A stretch of 64,000 bases of DNA from JABWBD01 sp040768665 (GCA_040768665.1 JAXGMN010000058.1:1-64000), one strand, 5' to 3'; positions 16,615-27,287 are shown, counted from the first letter of the stretch. The notes: generated by a model not told the origin, from the sequence alone. A program made the numbers and translations.

Positions 16615-18376
16615 CAAGACTCCTGAATCGATCGTTTGAGGAAGGGCCGGTAGGGATAACCGGTCCACTGCATTCCGAGGTTGTTACAGAACTCCAGCAT
16701 GTTCAGACGCACGCCGTGCGCGAACAGCGCAATGAGCACGAGCCCGAGGTTCAGCGTATGGCCGAAGAGGAAAATGGCCAGGGCCAAGGGCAGGGAGTCG
16801 CTCACGTCGGCGGCCATCGCGTTGAAGCTCGTCGCCAGCACACTGCTTGCCAGCCCCACGGCCATCAGGCGCACGTAGCTGATCACGTCGGAAAACGCCG
16901 AGAGCATTGAAAGGGGGAAATTGGCCACCCCCAGGCCGATCATCTTGATCGGGTTCAGGCTGGGGCTCCAGAAAAAGACGGCCAGCGCGGTTCCGACTAT
17001 CAGGAGATAGGGCCACGGCGTGTTCCAGCCCATCGGGGACTTGAGGACGAACATATGCACGACCCCCAGCATTCCCCAGATGAAGACGGCCCAGCCGACC
17101 TTGTTCAAGAACCGCAAGTCGGGATAGAGCCGGACGGCCTGCCAGAGCTGCGCTATGCTGAGGTGGATCGCACCCATGATGAAACTCATCCGCATCAGCA
17201 CGTTTCGCGACTGTTCGCTCAGGTCGACGGTGAGCAGCGGGGTGTAGAGCCGGGATCGAGGATGAACCCGAAGAAAGCTGGTGAGATTCCGCACGGCTCT
17301 TCAGAACCGGACGATCATCAGCGATTGGTGAACGGTGTTCCGAGGAGCCCGGTCGTTTTGCGGTAGAACAGGAGGGGCAAGAGGAGGAGGATCAGTCCGT
17401 AGCCGCCGTCGCTGGTGAGGGGGATGGCGGCGAAGATCGGCAGGGTGATCATGAAAGGATGGAGACGTCGAACTCGCGGGTAGCCCGGAACGGTGCCCAG
17501 GATCTTGAAGAGTCCTTCGATCGGCCTGGCCCAGGCGGGATAGCGGATGGCGGTGGGTGGCTGTTCGTCGGCCTGGCGTCGAAGGCTTCCACGACCCCGT
17601 GGATGCCGGCTTCGGCAAGCTTATCGTGGAGCAGGAGCGTCGCGGGTGCTCAACCCTGCAGTGCGAACAGCGGGCCACTGGCCAGCGCGCTTCGCTCGGC
17701 GGTCACGTAGTCGGCCTGCTGGAACTCGACTAAGTCGGCTCGCATCTTGTCGGTCAGGTGGGCCAACTGGCCAACCGGCGCAGCTCCGTTTTCATGGCGG
17801 CTTCAATTTCTGCGGCCTCGGCCTGGATCGAGGGGGCGTCGCGCGTGGGGAAGCGGAAGTTCGACCGCACCTCCGGCACTTCGGCCGCAGCGTCGCGAAC
17901 GACCACGGCGACAAGACTCCTCTTGCCGGGCAGGGAGCGACGATCTCGACGCAGTCCGCCTTCATTTCCGCAACTTGCTTACCGGGCACGGAAAACCGAA
18001 CCTGCACGCCCGCTTCGCGGAGCTGATCGATGGCGGATCGCTTCACGTTACCCCAGATGCTGACCTGCTCGATCAGGTGGTGCAGAGTTGCCAGGCGATT
18101 TTGCTGCTCCGCCAGCCGCCGCTGGATATCGAGAACTTCCTCGGCGGCCTCGAGGCCGGAGAGGCCCGGCGGCACGTCGACGGGCGCGATGCCTGAAAGC
18201 TCCTGGAGGGCTCGCTCGATTTTCTCGATACGGCTGCGTGTCTGCTCATCGGCGGCGGCCCGGGCGGGATCGACGGGCACGAGGTGCACCACGCCCAACT
18301 CCCGCAGGAGATCGAGAAGGCGATCGCGGTCGCTGCTGCGGACGGCGATGTATACCTTGGCCATTCTGACGATCAT
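16614..18376 (-). pseudogene. atpI: V-type ATPase subunit I, disrupted by clustered frameshifts
   Basis: The N-terminal part (18376 to about 17920) reads as a normal subunit I start: MAKVYIAVRSSDRDRLLDLL, coiled coil, EKIERALQEL. The C-terminal part (from 17294 down to 16614) is intact and carries the membrane helices with SDVISYVRLMAVGLASSVLA, including the conserved Arg. Between about 17920 and 17250 the same protein can be followed only by switching frames: near 17915, near 17770, at a TGA replacing the expected Trp in ALQG-W-APA near 17650, near 17585, two compensating indels near 17480-17450, and again before 17294. The summed length of about 587 codons equals an intact family member, so nothing is deleted wholesale. 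It is either a recent pseudogene or a local sequence/assembly error. The other operon genes are intact. Confidence 0.85.
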
Positions 18377-18392
18377 CGGTCGGGGCCTCTCT

Positions 18393-19034
18393 CTACTCGC
18401 TCAGGACCGGGTAAGGCCCGGTTTCCGTTACCATTACGTCGGCCAGCTTGTTCTTGGCGATTTTCGCCCGCCCCACCGCCGCCGTCATTTCATCCCCCAG
18501 CTTGATGCGGATGACGCGAATGGCCTCGCGGGCCTCGGGGATCTTGACCTTCTCGAACAAGTTCACCCGCTGCACGATCCGGGACAGCTCCTGCTGGAGC
18601 AAGTGCTCGCCGCGTTCGAGCACGTCAAGCATGGCGCGGCGGCGATTCACTTCCCGGAGATCGACCAGTGCCTGGTCGACCCAGGCGGGAGTCCCGAACA
18701 GGCTGTAGGCCGCCGAAGGGAAATCGACCGACTCGAAGACGGGAATCTCCACGCCGGCAACGTTCGCCGTGGAGGTCTTGATCTCGGCGGGTTCGGCAAG
18801 CCGCCGGACGTCCATTCCGGCGCGGTCCGCCAGCACCGTTTCGTAGCGGCGGAAATGGCTCTTCGCCTCGGAAACCGACTGTTTCAACTCGCGCCGCTTT
18901 TTCGCGATATCGCGGAGCGTAAGCTGGAGCTGCTGCTGCTTGAGCTTGAGCATCGGCAGATAGCGGCTGTACCGGGCGAGGGCGTCGCGGTAGCGTTTCA
19001 GTTCAGGCCGGGTGAGTTTGATCTTTGCCGCCAC
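18393..19034 (-). CDS. atpD: V-type ATPase subunit D (central stalk)
   Basis: This 213-residue protein has a GTG start three bases after the subunit B stop. The N-terminal KIKLTRPELKRYRDALARYS and C-terminal EAIRVIRIKLGDEMTAAVGRAKIAKNKL are the long antiparallel helices of V-type subunit D, which forms the rotating shaft between the A3B3 head and the membrane ring. Heptad-like spacing through residues 1-65 and 140-205 supports the coiled coil. It lies between atpB and atpI in the order seen in Chlamydia and spirochaetes. Length is normal. Confidence 0.92.
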   Translation of the reverse strand: MAAKIKLTRPELKRYRDALARYSRYLPMLKLKQQQLQLTLRDIAKKRRELKQSVSEAKSHFRRYETVLADRAGMDVRRLAEPAEIKTSTANVAGVEIPVFESVDFPSAAYSLFGTPAWVDQALVDLREVNRRRAMLDVLERGEHLLQQELSRIVQRVNLFEKVKIPEAREAIRVIRIKLGDEMTAAVGRAKIAKNKLADVMVTETGPYPVLSE

Positions 19035-19037
19035 GAT

Positions 19038-20332
<1,295 letters not shown>

Positions 20333-20336
<4 letters not shown>

Positions 20337-22060
20337 TCCTCCCGGCCTTTCGTAGCGATGAATCGGTCGATCTGGGCCAACAACCGTTGATATTCTTCGG
20401 TGCCGGTGGCTGCATAGTTCCAGTTGCGGAACAAGTCCGATACGGCCACCATCTTGCGGCGGGCCTCGGTCTTATCGTTGAATTCGAAATCGATATCGAC
20501 GACTTCGAGGATCTTGTCGAAGACGAACGCCTGCCGATCGGCCGGCGTATTGCCATCGACGTCATCGAAGGCGTTTTGCTGGAGGAAACAGTCGTCGAAG
20601 ACCCCAGCCTTTAAGGCAACGGTGAAGTCCTCGACCGACGTCCCCTCTTCGCCGACCACGGTCATCATTTGCCGGATCTCGTTGCCCCGCGCCAACAGGG
20701 CACGCATTTTGGCGACCTTCTGCGGAGCAATGATCCCCTGGTATTTACTCCAGGAATCCAGCGGGTCGATGGCCGGGTAACGGCGGGCATCGCTGCGAGC
20801 GCGGGAGAGGCCGTGGAAAGCGCCGACAACCTTGAGGGTTGCCTGGGTGACGGGCTCCTCGAAGTTTCCACCGGCGGGGCTGACGGTGCCGCCGATGGTG
20901 AGTGAGCCGATCCGCCCGTCTCTCAGCTCGATGGCCCCTGCGCGTTCATAAAAGGCCGCGATCCGACTTTCCAGATAGGCGGGGAACGCTTCCTCGCCCG
21001 GGATTTCTTCCAGGCGGCCCGACAACTCGCGCATCGCTTGGGCCCAGCGGGACGTGGAGTCGGCCAGCAGGAGGACGTTCAGGCCCATCTGGCGATAGTA
21101 CTCCGCCAGCGTCGCCGCCGTGTAGACCGAGGCCTCGCGGGCAGCCACCGGCATGGCCGAAGTGTTGCAAATGATGATGGTCCGCTCCATGAGCGTGCGT
21201 CCGGTGCGAGGGTCCGTCAGGCTGGGAAACTCGCGGAGGGTTTCGACGACCTCTCCGGCTCGCTCACCGCAGGCGGCAATCAGGACGACGTCGATTTCGG
21301 CATTGCGCGAGGTGATCTGCTGCAGGACCGTCTTGCCGGCGCCGAACGGGCCGGGGATGCAGTAGGTGCCGCCGCGGACGATCGGAAACATCGAATCGAT
21401 GATCCGCACGCGCGTGACCAGGGGTTCGCGGGGCATGAGCCGCCGCCGCGACCGGTTTAGGGGAATCTTCACCGGCCAGTTCTGCTGCATCGACACGGCG
21501 TGCTCTTCTCCGGCCGGATCGGCGAGCGTGGCGATCCGATCCTCGATCGTATACGAGCCGGCCGCGGCGATTTTCTTGACCGTGTATCGCTCTCGCCAAC
21601 CAAACGGCACCATGATCTGGTGCGTGAAAATTCCCTCGGGCACGCTGCCGAGCACGTCGCCGGCCTGGACCGTCTCACCGGCGGCGACGGAGGGGGTGAA
21701 TTCCCACTTGGTGTCGGTCGGCAATCCGTGGATGTAGACGCCGGGTTTCAGAAAGTATCCCACCTGTTCGGCCAGAAGCGGAAGCGGATTCTGAAGGCCG
21801 TCGTAGATTTGCCCGAGCAGCCCCGGGCCGAGCGTGACGGAGAGCATTTGCTCGCGGAATTCGACGGTATCGCCGATTTTCAGCCCTCGGGTCTCCTCGA
21901 AGACCTGCAAGTCGGCGGCCTGACCGCGGACGCGGACCACTTCGGCGAGCAGGCGGGTGCCGTCGGAGCGGACACAGTAGCCCACCGAATTCTGCACCAC
22001 GCGGCCGTTGGTTTCGGCGGTCACGAGGTTGCCGTAGACAGTGATGATCCTCCCGTTCAC
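20333..22060 (-). CDS. atpA: V-type ATPase catalytic subunit A
   Basis: This is the catalytic ATPase/ATP synthase subunit, 575 residues. It starts with GTG at 22060 (site ggaaagg), overlapping the DUF2764 stop by four bases. The Walker A motif is in GPFGAGKTVLQQ near residue 235 and the Walker B/DELSD-like region is LADSTSRWAQAMRELSGRLE near 330, as in V/A-type A subunits. The extra non-homologous region before the P-loop that distinguishes A-type from F-type beta subunits is present. DPLDSWSKYQG near 440 is typical. The enzyme may hydrolyse ATP to pump ions or synthesise ATP; the sequence does not decide. Confidence 0.96.
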
Positions 22061-22803
22061 GGGGCTTTCCTTTCCAGAGGTTCAGCAGGTGTATCAGCCA
22101 CTTTTTCGGGGGCGGTCTGTTCGCCCTCCGCCGCCAGGCGCCGCCACTGATAGAGCAGGATCAACCTGGCCGCGTAGGCTGCGAGTTCGTCGTCGCGAAA
22201 GGTGAACCACGCGTCGTGCTCGCCGATCCAATTCCATCGCGCGCGAACCAGCACACGGGTCCCGGCCAGCGGGTCCGGGGCCGCCGCCCACTCGCTCAAT
22301 ACGTTCGAAAAATCGTCGGTTTCGGAGTCCAAATCGGTTGCAACCAGGTAGCCCTTCTCCTCGAGCCCCAAGCGCCGGGCCCTTGCCGCCGCCAGGGCGT
22401 TGCGCAGGGCGACCTCGTAGCGGACCCAGGCGGCCAGGAACTCGTTTTTCTGCTTCTCGGCTACGGAGGCGGCATAGCGAAAATACGCTTCCCACAAGCG
22501 ATCGGCGCCGATAGGCGTATCCGATCCGCCTTCCATGGTTTCGGCGATTTCCCACGGCAAGGGTGCTTCATTGCGACCCTGCTCTTCAGAGAGCACGGCC
22601 GGGTCGACCTCCTGCAACTCGCCGGCCAGAAACGATTCTCGTTGCAGCAGATCGTCCAGCAGAAAGACCACGCCGACCAATTCCCGGTAACGTGCCCGGT
22701 CCTCGACGGTTTCCATCAGGCGAACGAATCCGATGGGCGGCGCGCTGCCCAAATCGCCAAGGGCCGGCAGGGCGGAGATGTAGTAGTAGCTGTCGCTTTG
22801 CAT
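22057..22803 (-). CDS. DUF2764 protein of the V-type ATPase operon
   Basis: This 248-residue protein starts MQSDSYYYISALPALGDLG, a hallmark of the DUF2764 family found between atpE and atpA in chlamydial and spirochaetal V-ATPase operons. The ATG at 22803 shares its A with the TGA of atpE, and the gene overlaps atpA by four bases, so the three are translationally coupled. Repeated helices rich in Arg/Glu/Tyr (FRYAASVAEKQKNEFLAAW, residues about 110-130) suggest an all-helical peripheral protein. It probably takes the role of subunit C linking rotor and ring, since no separate C, F or G gene is present; that assignment is inference. Confidence 0.8.
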   Translation of the reverse strand: MQSDSYYYISALPALGDLGSAPPIGFVRLMETVEDRARYRELVGVVFLLDDLLQRESFLAGELQEVDPAVLSEEQGRNEAPLPWEIAETMEGGSDTPIGADRLWEAYFRYAASVAEKQKNEFLAAWVRYEVALRNALAAARARRLGLEEKGYLVATDLDSETDDFSNVLSEWAAAPDPLAGTRVLVRARWNWIGEHDAWFTFRDDELAAYAARLILLYQWRRLAAEGEQTAPEKVADTPAEPLERKAP

Positions 22804-23447
22804 CAACCCGCCTTCGCCAACGAATCAACGTCGGCCAAAGCGCGGGCAAGGATTTGCCGCAATTCAGCGCCGACCATCTCCGAGAGGATGTTCACGACGG
22901 AGTCCGCGGTAATCTCGACGGTGCCGTCCCCGACCCGATACTCAAACCCGGCATCGGCCAGGGTACCGTGCAGCTCAATGCGGGAGTGATCGCTGTCGAC
23001 ATCTTTATGGAGCGTCTGGATGGCCCACTCGGCCAACTGGCGACGCATCAGTTCGCTGACATTCACGTCGATGGTGGCGGGTTTCAGGTCCGACTGCACG
23101 TACTGCATTACGATATCGCGAATCAGCATGCCGACGAATTCAATGTCGCTCAGCTTCTCCCTGGCCGCCACGCGAATCACTTCGTGCAAGGCTGCGCTGA
23201 GGGTCTGCTGCAATCGAACCACCGTGTCGCGGGCGGCGAGTTCCAAGTCGGCCCGGGCTCGGTCGCGAGTTCTCTCCGTCTCGGATTCGGCGTCGGCAAC
23301 GATTTTCGCCGCCCGCTGCTCGGCATCACGGACAATTTCCGCGGCGCGCTGTTCCGCTTCCGCACGGATCTTTTCGGCTGCCTCGCGTCCGGCCTCCACG
23401 CCATCGGCCCGGAGTCTGTCAATGAAGGTTTCGATGTTTTGAACCAT
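22803..23447 (-). CDS. atpE: V-type ATPase subunit E (peripheral stalk)
   Basis: First gene of the operon, 214 residues. The ATG at 23447 is preceded by ttggaagtgagc; a TTG four codons upstream is less likely. Residues 15-85 form a charged Ala/Glu/Arg coiled coil (AAEKIRAEAEQRAAEIVRDA) typical of the E stator, followed by a globular C-terminal domain from about 100 that docks on the A3B3 head. No subunit G/H partner gene is visible nearby, so the stator may rely on E alone or on a partner encoded elsewhere. Confidence 0.85.
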   Translation of the reverse strand: MVQNIETFIDRLRADGVEAGREAAEKIRAEAEQRAAEIVRDAEQRAAKIVADAESETERTRDRARADLELAARDTVVRLQQTLSAALHEVIRVAAREKLSDIEFVGMLIRDIVMQYVQSDLKPATIDVNVSELMRRQLAEWAIQTLHKDVDSDHSRIELHGTLADAGFEYRVGDGTVEITADSVVNILSEMVGAELRQILARALADVDSLAKAG

Positions 23448-23947
23448 GCTCACTTCCAATCACTCAGACGAGGGTTTCTCCGCGCCGGGCCAGTAAATCC
23501 ATAAGACATAAAGGTTTTGCAGGGAAAATCAACCCCCCCTTGGTTCGAATTGCGGGCAATTGAAGCGATGGGTTAGCAAAAAGTAGGTCACGCTGGCACG
23601 TTCGCAAGTCGAGCTTGGCAGGCGAAGCGACTCGTTCAAAGCAGGCAGAGGCGGCACAGGGCACGCCCTGGGGGTGGGAGGCATCCCGCCAACGGGAGCC
23701 AGGGTGTCGCGATGCCGTACGGCGTCCGATAACGCCGCACCGTCGTGAGGGCACGTGATATGATCGTATGTGCGTTATACTGCGTTCACGCGGAAACGAC
23801 CTGGATGTCGACGTGCTGATACAACTCGAAGATTCGAGTTCGAGCGAAGCGAGTGCGGGATAATGAACTCTTGGCAGACCGTTTCTTCGAGATGCCAGGA
23901 GGAAATGTCCATGGCGAAGACGCCGCGCTGGATGCAATAACGGCGGG
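23448..23947. other. 500-base gap upstream of the V-ATPase operon
   Basis: This region should carry the operon promoter. On the minus strand ttgatt (near 23535) followed about 16 bases later by tatgtc (near 23510) is a possible weak promoter. A strong aggaggaa site at 23900-23907 precedes only a roughly 12-codon frame on the plus strand (MSMAKTPRWMQ), possibly the start of a lost gene. No longer gene is convincing. Confidence 0.35.
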
Positions 23948-25126
23948 CTACTCGCGCGATCCCGAGCCGCCCAGAAAAAAGGCGGCGGCCACTGCAACGA
24001 GCCCCCCAACGCCACCGACCCCCAGCCACCACTTCGGAAAGACAATGTCGCTCGCCCGGGCGGCCGCTCCATCGCCGGGCGACTCGAACATCACGCGCGC
24101 CTTGCAGTTCGGACAGCGCTGACCGAACGAGAAATGGAAAGGCAGCAGTTCGTTGCAGTTTCCGCAGGCGTAATCCGATAACTTCACGTTTGCGGGTCTC
24201 GGCGATGGCGCTTGCGAGGCATCCGCACTTGCCGGCGGGCCCTCGCCCTGCGGCGCGACTGCCACCGGCGCCGCCGAAGACATTTCGGAAGGTTCCGCCG
24301 CATCGGGCTGCGCCGGGCTTTCCGGTGCACCTTCAGCGCCCGCGAATGGGCTTGAAGCAGGCTCCAGCGGCGTTGCCGCCGTCTCCGCAGGTGGACTTGC
24401 GGGCATTTCCGGAGGCGCCGAAGGTTCCGGCATCCGCGGTTCGACAACCGACGCTACGGGCGGCTCTGCCGGGGTGAACGGATCGGCGGCGGGTTGCAGA
24501 AGGTTGGGAATCAGGTCCGACTGTCCGCGCTTCATCAGCTCGCTACGGACATACTGCTGGTCCACCGGGCTGAGCGAAGCGAACGGATAAGAGACGCGCT
24601 GCCCGTCTTTCAGCAGATTCACTTGGTTGCCCTCTACTCCGACGAACTGGGCCACCATTTGCCGGCCCCCTTCATCTTTCCAGGCTCGCACCGGCCCCGG
24701 AGCGGGCAGCGGTGTTTCGACCCGAACCAGTGCCGGAGGTAATCCCCCGCGGGGCATGCCTCCGGCCGATGGGCTCGCCGCGACGGGCGGCTGCGCAGGC
24801 GGTGGAACGTTCACCGTGCCGTCCGCCGGCATACTCGGTTCCCCTCCCTCCGCGCCGTCCACGGGTGGAGGCAACAGATCGCTTTGCCCCTTGGCGGCCA
24901 GTTCCCCGCGCAAGTACTGCTGGTCCGCAGGGCTTAGGTTCTCAAACGGTACGGTGATCATGCGGTTGCCTCGCCGCAAGATCACTTGTCCTTCATGGAC
25001 TCGGACAAACTCGGCTTCCGTCTTCTGGCCGGCGTTGTCCGTCCAGAGCCGATCTTTGTCCCTGGCGAGGACCGGCATCGACAGTGCCACAATGAGCGGC
25101 AGACTGAGCAGTTGTGCGGCTTTCAT
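23948..25126 (-). CDS. Secreted/anchored protein with two SHD1 domains, zinc ribbon and C-terminal membrane segment
   Basis: Residues 1-21 are a signal peptide (MKAAQLLSLPLIVALSMPVLA). Two SHD1 (SLA1 homology domain 1) copies follow: RLWTDNAGQKTEAEFVRVHE with PFENLSPADQQYLRGEL (about 26-77), and RAWKDEGGRQMVAQFVGVEG with PFASLSPVDQQYVRSEL (about 147-198). They are separated by Pro-rich linkers, and residues 210-325 are a Pro/Ala/Glu-rich spacer. A four-Cys zinc ribbon lies near 330-355 (CGNCNELL and CPNC), then a hydrophobic segment (WWLGVGGVGGLVAVAAAFFL) at 365-388. In eukaryotes SHD1 binds peptide sorting signals; in Planctomycetes it is widespread on exported proteins and its role is unknown. 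The position of the zinc ribbon relative to the membrane is unclear. Confidence 0.8.
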   Translation of the reverse strand: MKAAQLLSLPLIVALSMPVLARDKDRLWTDNAGQKTEAEFVRVHEGQVILRRGNRMITVPFENLSPADQQYLRGELAAKGQSDLLPPPVDGAEGGEPSMPADGTVNVPPPAQPPVAASPSAGGMPRGGLPPALVRVETPLPAPGPVRAWKDEGGRQMVAQFVGVEGNQVNLLKDGQRVSYPFASLSPVDQQYVRSELMKRGQSDLIPNLLQPAADPFTPAEPPVASVVEPRMPEPSAPPEMPASPPAETAATPLEPASSPFAGAEGAPESPAQPDAAEPSEMSSAAPVAVAPQGEGPPASADASQAPSPRPANVKLSDYACGNCNELLPFHFSFGQRCPNCKARVMFESPGDGAAARASDIVFPKWWLGVGGVGGLVAVAAAFFLGGSGSRE

Positions 25127-25203
25127 GGCCGGGCTCCTTGTGATCCCCTGCGAGAGCTACCCAGTTCATTCTAGAGGGACGCAACAAGAACGTCAAACCA
25201 CTG

Positions 25204-26010
25204 TTACCGATTCGCGGTCTCCGAGGCGGACGTAACGTGTTCGTGGTTGGGGAGGTGGGCCGAACAGTAGCACTGGGTTCCTTCGCACTTCGAGCAGTAG
25301 CGGAAATCTTCGTCGGGATGCGTGCGCTCGGTGATCCCGCAAATCCGGCACTGGTGCCGCGCCTTGTCTTTTGAGCGGATCCGATCCGCTTGCTCCGCCA
25401 TGCGCCGCCGTCCCATCCGCATCCGCAAGAAGATGCTCTTGCCGAAGAAGACCAGGAAGTTCGCGACCGATGCGAAAATCAGGACTTTGTTGATCCAGTC
25501 GCCAGCGATAAAGGCCAGGAAGTAGAAAATCCAGGTGAGCAGGGCGAGCCATTTCACCTTCACCGGGAGGATGAAGAAGAGATAGAAGACAAATTCCGGA
25601 TAGAGCCATGCAAAGGCCAGGAATACGGAGCCTTGAAGGAATTCGATCGATGCGGGCGACTCCGGTGCGAGAAACGCGGCGGCAGCCGTAGCGGCCCAGC
25701 CGATCAAGAGATAGACATTATAGCGAAACGCTCCCCAGGTCTGCTCCAAGGCCGTACCCATGAGGTAGAACACGTACCAGAAGATAAGTGCCCACAGAGG
25801 GTCCGTCAGTGGCGGTTCGAAGATGAAGGAGAACACGCGCCAGACCTCGCCTTCGAGAACCCGGTTTGGGATCAAGGCCACATTCGGCATTCGCCCCGGC
25901 TGGAATTTGTCGACGATGTAGACGAAGACCTGGCCGAGGATCAGTCCAATCGTCACGTTGGGGACCGCCAGATGGCCCAAGCGACGTTCGAGTCTATCAA
26001 GAAGCGTCAT
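25204..26010 (-). CDS. Rhomboid-like integral membrane protein with C-terminal zinc-binding tail
   Basis: The ATG at 26010 begins MTLLDRLERRLGHLAVPNVT; upstream in-frame codons are not protein-like. Six hydrophobic segments span residues about 17-200. The pattern WRVFSFIFEPP, then YLMGTALEQTWGAFRYNVYL near 85-105, then ILPVKVKWLALLTW near 155 is the rhomboid/derlin-like fold seen in a bacterial subgroup. The protease GxSG Ser motif is not visible, so it may be a non-catalytic relative. The 60-residue soluble tail has six Cys and several His (CRICGITERTHPDEDFRYC, CSKC, CYCSAHLPNH), suggesting a zinc-binding module. 268 residues. Function unknown. Confidence 0.65.
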   Translation of the reverse strand: MTLLDRLERRLGHLAVPNVTIGLILGQVFVYIVDKFQPGRMPNVALIPNRVLEGEVWRVFSFIFEPPLTDPLWALIFWYVFYLMGTALEQTWGAFRYNVYLLIGWAATAAAAFLAPESPASIEFLQGSVFLAFAWLYPEFVFYLFFILPVKVKWLALLTWIFYFLAFIAGDWINKVLIFASVANFLVFFGKSIFLRMRMGRRRMAEQADRIRSKDKARHQCRICGITERTHPDEDFRYCSKCEGTQCYCSAHLPNHEHVTSASETANR

Positions 26011-26106
26011 CCCGAAACCCTTTTTTCGCGTGCAGACGCAATTGTATCCGATTGGTGGGACGCGTTGGTACCCCGCAGGTCGCGCTTCCCGAGCGAGATT
26101 TGGAAG

Positions 26107-26340
26107 TTCGCCGGGCCGGATTTGCGGGTGCAGGTCCTGCTCGGCAAGACTCGGCAAGCGGGACCTACCCGGTGCGGAGCATCCCGCACCACGACTCAAC
26201 CGTCCCACGACCCGCCCCTGTGGTAAGCCGCCTCTCGCCGGACACACATTGGTTCCGGGTGCGGAGCCTGGCTTCCTTGTGAGGGCGGTTCGCCGGGCCG
26301 GATTTGCGGCTCCAGGTCCCGCTCGGCAAGCGGGACCTAC
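26107..26340. repeat. Two direct copies of a hairpin-containing repeat
   Basis: Copies at 26107-26168 and 26289-26340 both begin ttcgccgggccggatttgcgg and end gcaagcgggacctac. The first has an extra internal tandem duplication of about 10 bases (tcggcaagac/tcggcaagcg). The second folds as gtcccgct-cggc-aagcgggac. Between them ggtgcgg/ccgcacc (26171-26190) forms another stem. They fill most of the 338-base gap between the rhomboid-like gene and lpxI. No gene is seen here. Confidence 0.65.
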
Positions 26341-26348
26341 TTTGGCAT

Positions 26349-27287
26349 TCAGCCCGTCGGCTCGGACTCAAGAAGGTCTGTGGCGCGAACGGCTACGATT
26401 ACCACCTTGTTGCGATTGGCGAGTTCGGCGACTTCAGCCTGGTCGATAATAATGGTACGCTCGGCCTCGACCGCCAGCACCCGTGCTCCGGCTTCGAGCA
26501 TGGTCTGGACGGTTCCCAAGCCGACCGTGGGCACATCGAACCGCATGTCCTGCTGCGGCTTGGCCACTTTGACGACGGTGAAATCGCCGGCCCGGCAGAG
26601 TCGCCCGGCCCGGCGGATGCACTCGTCGGTCCCTTCGATCGCCTCGACGGCAAGCACCGCCTGGCTTTTCACGGCCACGCTTTGGCCGATATCGAGCCTG
26701 CCCATCTCCTTGGCAATCTGCCAACCGAACCGGATGTCTTTCCACTCATGCGAGGATGGGCCTCGAACGGTAAGTTGTCCCTTTTTCACGAGCAACTCCG
26801 GGGCGTAATCGGTGGCCGGACCGAAGCGAATGCCGTCAGCCGCGAACAGGTCGACCACCCGGCCGAGCAAAGTGTCGTCCTTGCAGTCCTTTCGCCGGAA
26901 AAGGAAATGGGGGGCGAAAGCGCGCACGGTTTTCAGGTCGGGCAGCAGCCGCAGCCAGAACCAGGGCTGGAACATGAACGTCTTGTGGATCTTGCCCGCC
27001 ATCGTGGCATCGGTCACCTGGTGCCGGCGAAAGTAGCGAACCGCCTGGCCGAAACGTGCCAGCGATCCCCAGTGAAAGTCGTGGCAGACGTCAGCCAGCG
27101 CCGGATCGGCATAGCCGTGAACGCCGATGCAATAGGTTTCAAAGCCCTGCCGCGCCAGCGCGTCGGCAACAACGATTGGAAAACGGCCCCAGCCGGCCAG
27201 AAGCCCCACGCGGCGAGGCCCCGTACCGCACTCCGCATCACCGATCGCATTCTGCGGAACGAGGGTCTCGGCGCTGCACCGTTTCAT
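26349..27287 (-). CDS. lpxI: UDP-2,3-diacylglucosamine pyrophosphatase LpxI
   Basis: The start ATG at 27287 overlaps the lpxD stop by one base (tgatga), so the two are translationally coupled. The protein (312 residues) begins after a short leader with VGLLAGWGRFPIVVADALAR, the conserved N-terminus of LpxI (DUF1009). It also shows TDATMAGKIHKTFMF near 75 and a C-terminal VPTVGLGTVQTMLEAGARVL near 240 followed by a conserved Glu. LpxI hydrolyses UDP-2,3-diacylglucosamine to lipid X and replaces LpxH in many bacteria, at the cytoplasmic membrane step of lipid A synthesis. Coupling to lpxD supports the call. Confidence 0.9.
   Translation of the reverse strand: MKRCSAETLVPQNAIGDAECGTGPRRVGLLAGWGRFPIVVADALARQGFETYCIGVHGYADPALADVCHDFHWGSLARFGQAVRYFRRHQVTDATMAGKIHKTFMFQPWFWLRLLPDLKTVRAFAPHFLFRRKDCKDDTLLGRVVDLFAADGIRFGPATDYAPELLVKKGQLTVRGPSSHEWKDIRFGWQIAKEMGRLDIGQSVAVKSQAVLAVEAIEGTDECIRRAGRLCRAGDFTVVKVAKPQQDMRFDVPTVGLGTVQTMLEAGARVLAVEAERTIIIDQAEVAELANRNKVVIVAVRATDLLESEPTG

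Noticed and set aside
23521..23580. tRNA-like word ggttcgaattg near a C-run
   Set aside because: No acceptor or anticodon stem can be formed around it; no tRNA gene was found anywhere in the window.
26107..26340. Possible CRISPR array because of repeated words
   Set aside because: Only two copies of unequal length, self-complementary, with no regular spacers and no cas genes.
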